Shown piece by piece: positions 5,768 through 9,309 of a DNA stretch of 9,309 bases. The position numbers and the translations under genes were made by a program. Under the pieces are notes generated by a model that was not told the DNA's origin, did no database searches, and was given only the letters and a program-made list of their open reading frames with translations. This DNA comes from Betaproteobacteria bacterium (GTDB lineage Bacteria; Pseudomonadota; Gammaproteobacteria; Burkholderiales; SG8-39). The stretch covers positions 1 to 9,309 of the forward strand of contig JAFARH010000262.1 in assembly GCA_019245555.1 (NCBI GenBank), in the 5' to 3' direction. The stretch's first letter is position 1. The number at the start of each line of letters is the position of its first letter.

Positions 5768-6085
5768 ATGAAGATCGTCAAGCCACTATTGATCGCATCC
5801 GCGATCGCGCTCGCGGCGGGGCAGGCGTTCGCCGAGAAGTCGAAGGATGACCCGGGCTTCAACAAGCTGGACCGTAACAACGACGGCTGGCTCTCGCGCA
5901 GCGAGGCGGCGAAGAACACTTACCTGCGCAAGAACTTCAAGGCCGCCGACAAGGACCACGACGGCAAGCTCTCGCGCACCGAGTACCTTGAACTGATGAC
6001 GAAGAAGGACATGTCAGCACTGAAGAACAAGGTCACCGGCGAGAAGGACCGGAACGCCGCGACGGGCTCGAGCCGGTCGAAGTAA
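5768..6085 (+). CDS. Secreted EF-hand calcium-binding protein
   Basis: This is a 105-residue small periplasmic or secreted protein. Residues 1-22 are a signal peptide (positive MKIVK, hydrophobic core, cleavage after AFA). Two canonical 12-residue EF-hand loops follow, at 35-46 (DRNNDGWLSRSE) and 61-72 (DKDHDGKLSRTE). Each has Asp at positions 1 and 5, Asn or Asp at 3, Gly at 6 and Glu at 12, so both should bind Ca2+. The remaining third is a Lys-rich, probably flexible tail. GGAGG (5759-5763) lies 4 bp before the ATG and fixes the start. It is downstream of SelO and the proline-rich protein on the same strand, 73 bp away, so it may have its own promoter. The role is unknown; small EF-hand proteins of this kind are commonly annotated only by domain. 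Confidence 0.92.
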   Translation: MKIVKPLLIASAIALAAGQAFAEKSKDDPGFNKLDRNNDGWLSRSEAAKNTYLRKNFKAADKDHDGKLSRTEYLELMTKKDMSALKNKVTGEKDRNAATGSSRSK

Positions 6086-6089
6086 CTCG

Positions 6090-6218
6090 CTATTCGCGGC
6101 TGCGGTGTTTGAGGGCCGCGATGAGTGAAATCGTGCACACCGCGAGCGCCGCCACCACCGCCACTTTGGCGACGATAGCGGCCGCAGCGATCACGTATCC
6201 GAGGGCCGCCGCCAGCAT
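6090..6218 (-). CDS. Possible small single-span membrane protein (42 aa)
   Basis: This short frame begins at ATG 6218, 46 bp after the dadA stop, and ends with TAG at 6090-6092. It encodes an almost unbroken hydrophobic segment of about 35 residues (MLAAALGYVIAAAAIVAKV..., one Lys at 18, one Cys at 28) followed by the basic tail KHRSRE. This is a typical layout for a one-helix membrane protein with its C-terminus inside. It converges with the EF-hand gene, 4 bp apart. The upstream GGGG is a poor ribosome site, and an out-of-frame ATG lies at 6225. High GC favours Ala/Val-rich chance frames, so the call is tentative. It could be co-transcribed with dadA. Confidence 0.4.
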   Translation of the reverse strand: MLAAALGYVIAAAAIVAKVAVVAALAVCTISLIAALKHRSRE

Positions 6219-6227
6219 GCCCCATTA

Positions 6228-6249
6228 GGGCAGGCAGACCCGTCTGCCC
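6228..6249 (-). terminator. Hairpin just downstream of dadA
   Basis: GGCAGA (6233-6238) pairs with TCTGCC (6243-6248) around CCCG. An alternative pairing is GGGCAG (6228-6233) with CTGCCC (6244-6249). It lies 16 bp after the dadA stop on the minus strand. There is no T-tract, so it may stabilise the 3' end or weakly attenuate expression of the small downstream frame rather than act as a true intrinsic terminator. Confidence 0.35.
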
Positions 6250-6264
6250 GTTACACGGCTTGGG

Positions 6265-7551
6265 TTACGCGGCGTGAGCCGGTGTGACCATCCCGCGCAA
6301 GTTGCCAAAGCCCGTGAAGGCGAAGTCGATCTCGGGCTTGCGGCCGCTGACGATGTCGGCGATGGCGCGCCCGCTGCCGCATGAGTGCGTCCAGCCGAGC
6401 GTGCCGTGTCCCGTATTGAGGAAGAGGTTCGAATAGCGCGTCGCGCCGATGTACGGCACGTTCGATGGCGTCGCTGGTCGGAGCCCCGTCCAGAACTGCG
6501 CCCCGGCCGGATCGCTCGCGCCGGGGAAGAGCTCGAGCACGCGGCGCAGGATCGCGCGGCAGCGAACTTCGTTCAGCTCGGTGCTGTAGCCGTTCAACTC
6601 CGCCGTGCCAGCGATGCGCAGGCGATCGCCCAGGCGCGAGAACACGAGCTTGTACTCGTCGTCGGTCATCGAGACGTTGTAGGCCCGCGTGGGGTCCGCC
6701 ACCGGCAGCGTCACCGAGTAGCCCTTGGCGGGATAGATGTTGAGCGGAATGCCGAGCGGGCGCGTGAAGAGCGGACTGTAGGAGCCGAGGCAAACGAGAT
6801 ACGCGTCGGCTCTCACGACTTCCTCGGTCAGATCCGGGCGCTCGATGCTCACGCCGGCGATGCGCCCGCCTTCGCGCACAATCGCGAGCACGCGAGCGGC
6901 GCGGAACTTCACGCCGTGCTCGGCGGCGAGCTTCGCCAGGCCTTGAGTGAACTTGTGGGCGTCGCCGGATTCATCCGTTGGCGTCCAGCTGCCACCGACA
7001 ACGCTTGCGTTGGCGAGCGCCGGCTCGATCGCAAGGCATTGCTCGCGCGTCACCATCTCGACGTCGCAGCGATGCTCGCGCATGACGCGCGCCGGCTCGA
7101 CCGCCGCGTCGAGCTCGCGTTGCGTCGTATAGAAATGCAGGATGCCGCGCGTGAGCTGGTCGTACTGGATGCCCGTCTCCGCGCGGAGCGCCTGCAGGCT
7201 CGAGCGGCTGTAGAGACCGAGCGCGACGATCTGGCGGATGTTGTGGCGCGTGCGCGCAGGCAGGCATTCGCGCAGGAACGAGAGTCCCCAGAGCCATTGC
7301 CGCAGCTCCGGACGTAGCCGGAAGAGAAGCGGCGCATCTTCGCGCGCGAGCCACTTCAGGACTTTGAGCGGTGCACTCGGATTCGCCCACGGCTCGGCGT
7401 GCGACACCGAGATCTGGCCGCCGTTGGCGAACGAGGTTTCCATGCCGACGGCGCTGTGGCGGTCGATGACCGTCACTTCGTGGCCGGATTTGTTGAGATA
7501 CCACGCGGATGCGACGCCGACGACACCGGCGCCAAGGACAACGACTTTCAT
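6265..7551 (-). CDS. dadA: D-amino acid dehydrogenase small subunit (DadA-type FAD oxidoreductase)
   Basis: This 428-residue enzyme belongs to the DAO/DadA family, which oxidatively deaminates D-amino acids to 2-oxo acids and ammonia and passes electrons to the membrane chain. The FAD-binding Rossmann motif is at 2-12 (KVVVLGAGVVG), with Asp30 closing the second strand. The DadA signature FANGGQISVSHAEPWANPSAP covers 41-61. The C-terminal block WTGLRPATPSNVPYIG and NTGHGTLGWTHSCGSGRAIAD form the flavin-contacting end. Length matches E. coli DadA (about 430). AAGGAG seven bases before the ATG fixes the start. The ribosome site is in the loop of a hairpin, behind a tandem glycine riboswitch, so expression should respond to glycine. 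The physiological substrate may thus be glycine, or D-alanine linked to glycine metabolism; family rules do not settle this. No alr/dadX racemase is adjacent. Confidence 0.94.
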   Translation of the reverse strand: MKVVVLGAGVVGVASAWYLNKSGHEVTVIDRHSAVGMETSFANGGQISVSHAEPWANPSAPLKVLKWLAREDAPLLFRLRPELRQWLWGLSFLRECLPARTRHNIRQIVALGLYSRSSLQALRAETGIQYDQLTRGILHFYTTQRELDAAVEPARVMREHRCDVEMVTREQCLAIEPALANASVVGGSWTPTDESGDAHKFTQGLAKLAAEHGVKFRAARVLAIVREGGRIAGVSIERPDLTEEVVRADAYLVCLGSYSPLFTRPLGIPLNIYPAKGYSVTLPVADPTRAYNVSMTDDEYKLVFSRLGDRLRIAGTAELNGYSTELNEVRCRAILRRVLELFPGASDPAGAQFWTGLRPATPSNVPYIGATRYSNLFLNTGHGTLGWTHSCGSGRAIADIVSGRKPEIDFAFTGFGNLRGMVTPAHAA

Positions 7552-7553
7552 GA

Positions 7554-7574
7554 GCGCACTCCTTCTGCGTGCGC
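7554..7574 (-). promoter_or_regulatory. Hairpin sequestering the dadA ribosome-binding site (candidate expression platform)
   Basis: On the minus strand GCGCAC (7574-7569) pairs perfectly with GTGCGC (7559-7554). The 9-base loop is GCAGAAGGA, and the last G of AAGGAG is in the stem. The dadA ATG begins 3 bases after the stem. The hairpin directly follows the second glycine aptamer, so ligand binding could change access to the ribosome site. The pairing is seen; the switching direction is inferred. Confidence 0.5.
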
Positions 7575-7576
7575 CG

Positions 7577-7778
7577 CTCCCTCTGTCCGTTTACCTGAGA
7601 GATTCGGCCCGCAGCACCCGCCGCGCGGCCTTGCTCCTTCGGTGAGCAGATCCATCGATCTGCCGCTCTCCAGAATTCGGCTGTTCGTGCGCTCCAGCCT
7701 GGGTGCCTGAGCGGTTACGGGAGATTTTCGCCTTCGGCGCCGCCGCTGTCGTGTCGCGGCGACTCTCCTGGAACGCAC
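7577..7778 (-). promoter_or_regulatory. Tandem glycine riboswitch upstream of dadA
   Basis: Two glycine aptamers are read on the minus strand. Aptamer 1 (7778-7687) is closed by GTGCGTTCCAG and CTGGAGCGCAC (11 bp, one G-U). It contains GGAGAGTC, GCCGAAGGCG (7738-7729) and CGCTCAGGCACCCAGG. A short linker (GAACAGCCGAAT) follows. Aptamer 2 (about 7674-7577) is close to consensus: TCTGGAGAG, CACCGAAGGAGCAAG (7644-7630), then TCTCTCAGG and GGACAGAG (7602-7581). The TCTG/CAGA pairing closes the second aptamer. Such tandem aptamers bind glycine and usually turn on glycine-use genes such as gcv. Here the controlled gene is dadA, 25 bp downstream. The 242 bp gap between dodecin and dadA holds nothing else. 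Confidence 0.93.
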
Positions 7779-7784
7779 AGCATG

Positions 7785-7790
7785 ATTTTA
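7785..7790 (-). promoter_or_regulatory. Candidate -10 element of the riboswitch-dadA promoter
   Basis: TAAAAT on the minus strand (five of six matches to TATAAT) would start transcription around 7778, exactly at the 5' strand of aptamer 1. The -35 region, inside the end of the dodecin gene, is poor (TGGGCT at 17 bp spacing). Read-through from the dodecin operon is an alternative source of the transcript. Confidence 0.4.
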
Positions 7791-7793
7791 CGC

Positions 7794-8000
7794 TCAGTCG
7801 AGCGTGAAGCCCACCTTCATCGTCACCTGCCAGTGGGCCACTCTTCCATTCTCGATTTCGCCGCGCGTGTCGGTTACGTGGAACCAGCGCAGGTTATGCA
7901 GCGTCTTCGACGCCTTCTTGATTGCGTTGGCAATCGCCGCATCCAAACTCTTCGGCGAAGAACCGGTGAGCTCGATCGTCTTGTAAACGTGGTTCGCCAT
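7794..8000 (-). CDS. Dodecin, flavin-binding storage protein
   Basis: Dodecin is a 68-residue protein that forms hollow dodecamers binding flavins (and in some bacteria CoA), buffering free flavin in the cytoplasm. The family pattern is complete: [23 protein letters not shown] (1-23), the central helix [25 protein letters not shown] with Trp39 as the likely flavin-stacking residue, and the last strand [12 protein letters not shown] with Gln58 as a likely flavin contact. The length is typical. GAGGAGAG directly upstream overlaps the stop codon of the MetE-like gene, giving a 12 bp gap and almost certain co-transcription. It lies upstream of the riboswitch-dadA unit, whose product is an FAD enzyme, which may be more than chance but is not evidence of joint regulation. 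Confidence 0.95.
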   Translation of the reverse strand: MANHVYKTIELTGSSPKSLDAAIANAIKKASKTLHNLRWFHVTDTRGEIENGRVAHWQVTMKVGFTLD

Positions 8001-8012
8001 CTGCGCTCTCCT

Positions 8013-9128
8013 CTAGAAGAGTTGCTCGCTCGCCATGCGCGCGCCCGCGGCGAGCGTTTCGAGTTTCGCCCACATGATCGACGGGTGCACGCGGCGGTGG
8101 AACGGACCCTGCGCGAAGCCGCAATCGGTCCCGGCCACGAGGTTTTCCGGCCCGATCAATTTGCCGACCCGCACCAGCCGCTCCGCCACGAGCTCGGGAT
8201 GCTCGACGACATTCGTGGCGTGGCTGATGACGCCGGGAGCGAGCTTGCGTCCTTTTGGCAGCTTCACTTTCTCCCACACACGCCACTCATGCTCGTGGCG
8301 CGGGTTCGCGCCCTCGATGAGATAGGTGCCCGCGGTTACTTTGAGAATGAGATCGACCACGTCCTTGAGCGGCACATCCGTCGTGTGCGGACCGGGCCAA
8401 CTGCCCCAGCAGACGTGATATCGCACCCGCTCCTCGGGAATTCCCGCGAGCGCTTCGTTGAGCACATCGACATGCATCTCGACCCAGCGCCGGTAGTCCG
8501 CGAGGCTTGCGGGCGGCACCATCCGATCGTAGGTGACGGCGAAGCGCGCATCGTCGAGTTGCACGTAGAGGCCTGCATCAACGATCGCCTTGTACTCGGT
8601 GCGCATCGCCTTGCCGATCGCGCGGATACAATCTTCGTCGGTCTTGTAGTACTCGTTCTTGCGATCGGGAATCACACTCGCCGGCGCTGCGACTGGCAGG
8701 AATCCTTGCTTTACCCCCGCGGCCGCGAGCGCCGCCTTGAAGTTGGTGATGTCGCGCTGCAGCTCCGCCTGGCCGGTGTATTCGATCGGGCCGGTGCACA
8801 CCGCAAGCACGCCGGTCGCGCCTGCCGTCGCAGGCGGGCCATCGGCGCGATCAAGCTCCGCGTAGAACTCCGCAAAGCGCGCGCGATCGGCACCGCGCGA
8901 AAAAGGATTGCCGCCCGCGGGCGCGGGCCGGCGCTCGAAGCCCGACAGGCGCTCGAGCGCGTACTGCGACCAGCTGATGGCCTTGCCGAATTCACCGTCG
9001 CTGGGAATATCGATGCCCGCTTCGGCCTGGCGGCGCACCACGTCTTTCACCGATTCAGCGAGGCAGCGCTGGTACGCCTGCTCGTCGTAGGGCTCGCGCT
9101 TTTGCCGCGCGCGGACGAACTCGAGCAA
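8013..9128 (-). CDS. MetE-like cobalamin-independent methionine synthase family protein (Meth_synt_2, zinc type)
   Basis: This is a single-barrel relative of the C-terminal domain of MetE, a group that includes methylcobamide- or epoxyalkane-CoM-type transferases and many uncharacterised proteins. The zinc ligands of MetE are all present: YHVCWG (His238, Cys240), IEGANPRHEHEW (Glu272) and GTDCGF (Cys336). Family blocks VRRQAEAGIDIPSDGEFGK (31-49) and LDDARFAVTYDR are clear. It lacks the MetE N-terminal domain and is unlikely to be a classical methionine synthase; the substrate is unknown. Start problem: the first canonical start in frame is TTG 9128. The conserved family N-terminus (PSTHVGSLIRPSG) lies upstream in the same frame, from about 9170, where only ATT and other non-start codons occur back to a stop at 9255-9257. 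An ATT start at 9170 (385 aa) or a sequence error is possible. It precedes dodecin by 12 bp. Confidence 0.88.
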   Translation of the reverse strand: MLEFVRARQKREPYDEQAYQRCLAESVKDVVRRQAEAGIDIPSDGEFGKAISWSQYALERLSGFERRPAPAGGNPFSRGADRARFAEFYAELDRADGPPATAGATGVLAVCTGPIEYTGQAELQRDITNFKAALAAAGVKQGFLPVAAPASVIPDRKNEYYKTDEDCIRAIGKAMRTEYKAIVDAGLYVQLDDARFAVTYDRMVPPASLADYRRWVEMHVDVLNEALAGIPEERVRYHVCWGSWPGPHTTDVPLKDVVDLILKVTAGTYLIEGANPRHEHEWRVWEKVKLPKGRKLAPGVISHATNVVEHPELVAERLVRVGKLIGPENLVAGTDCGFAQGPFHRRVHPSIMWAKLETLAAGARMASEQLF

Positions 9129-9181
9129 CCCCGACGGCCGGATCAGGCTGCCGACGTGCGTACTTGGAATTCGGCGGGCAG

Positions 9182-9309
9182 CTATTCCGGGCGCGGCGCC
9201 TGCTCGGCGTCGTCCTCGTCGGACATGCCCGAGGACACCGCGCGAGCCTTGCCGTCAGCCACCGGCGGCAGCTTGGGCTTGGCTTCTTCCGGGAAGCCGG
9301 GCAACTGAG
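9182..9309 (-). CDS. C-terminal end of an unidentified protein (partial, runs off the window)
   Basis: A frame enters from the right edge and ends with TAG at 9184-9182. Its last 42 codons are Pro-, Glu/Asp- and Lys-rich: LPGFPEEAKPKLPPVADG, then SDEDDAEQAPRPE at the end. This looks like a disordered acidic tail rather than a folded domain, so the protein cannot be identified. It is on the same strand as the MetE-like gene. Its stop lies only 11 bp before the likely real beginning of that gene's homology (9170), so the two may form one operon. The assignment as coding rests on the open frame at the edge and the spacing only. Confidence 0.5.
   Translation of the reverse strand, partial: QLPGFPEEAKPKLPPVADGKARAVSSGMSDEDDAEQAPRPE

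Noticed and set aside
6095..6120. CGCGGC/GCCGCG stem as a terminator for the EF-hand gene
   Set aside because: Only 6 bp with a 14-base loop and no T-run, inside the possible small membrane-protein frame. Too weak to call.
6385..7317. 310-codon plus-strand open frame
   Set aside because: It is antisense to dadA. The Arg/Ala/Glu-rich translation is the usual shadow of a GC-rich gene on the other strand.
7782..9308. 508-codon plus-strand open frame
   Set aside because: It lies antisense to dodecin and the MetE-like gene, both with clear family motifs. Its translation is His/Arg-rich with no recognisable domain, typical of a shadow frame in GC-rich DNA.
1..9309. CRISPR array, insertion sequence, prophage or toxin-antitoxin genes
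   Set aside because: I searched by eye for regularly spaced repeats, transposase, integrase and typical toxin motifs on both strands and saw none.

Overview
The window is GC-rich chromosomal DNA. The gene content fits a betaproteobacterium, probably Burkholderiales or a relative. The pointers are a Bug/TctC-type periplasmic binding protein, a one-piece tmRNA with a proteobacterial 3' end, a tandem glycine riboswitch in front of a DadA-type oxidase, a SelO pseudokinase, and a dodecin. This assignment rests on family resemblance only. No insertion sequence, prophage gene, CRISPR array or tRNA gene was seen. The one RNA gene is the 3' part of ssrA at the left edge.

Layout, left to right. Positions 1-206 (+) are the 3' part of tmRNA. 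Three bases later, convergent with it, ends a minus-strand group: a metal-dependent amidohydrolase (2588-1740), a Bug/TctC solute-binding protein (1727-771) and an Ada/Ogt-type DNA alkyltransferase domain (749-210). The first two are 12 bp apart and look like a small uptake-plus-hydrolysis operon. The third may be a truncated passenger. A 147 bp divergent gap with a perfect 8 bp inverted repeat separates this group from a stand-alone CheY-like receiver (2736-3098, +) that has lost its phospho-acceptor aspartate. A hairpin and a 221 bp non-coding leader follow. Then comes SelO (3320-4870, +), a protein AMP-transferase. It shares an ATGA overlap with an unrecognised secreted proline-rich protein (4867-5694), which is followed by a secreted EF-hand protein (5768-6085).

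The right third is on the minus strand. The C-terminal end of an unidentified gene enters from the edge (9309-9182). It is followed by a MetE-like zinc methyltransferase-family protein (9128-8013; its conserved N-terminus reaches back to about 9170 without a canonical start codon), a dodecin flavin-storage protein (8000-7794), a tandem glycine riboswitch (about 7778-7577), a DadA-type FAD-dependent D-amino acid dehydrogenase (7551-6265), and a possible 42-residue single-span membrane protein (6218-6090).

How they work together: the clearest regulatory unit is glycine riboswitch plus dadA. A hairpin that holds the dadA Shine-Dalgarno in its loop is a candidate expression platform. The MetE-like/dodecin pair and the amidohydrolase/TctC pair are linked by tight spacing, with ribosome-binding sites that abut or overlap the preceding stop codon. 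SelO and the secreted protein behind it appear translationally coupled. The most unusual points are the degenerate receiver, the missing canonical start of the MetE-like gene, the N-terminally short alkyltransferase, and an orphan near-perfect Shine-Dalgarno inside a hairpin upstream of SelO.
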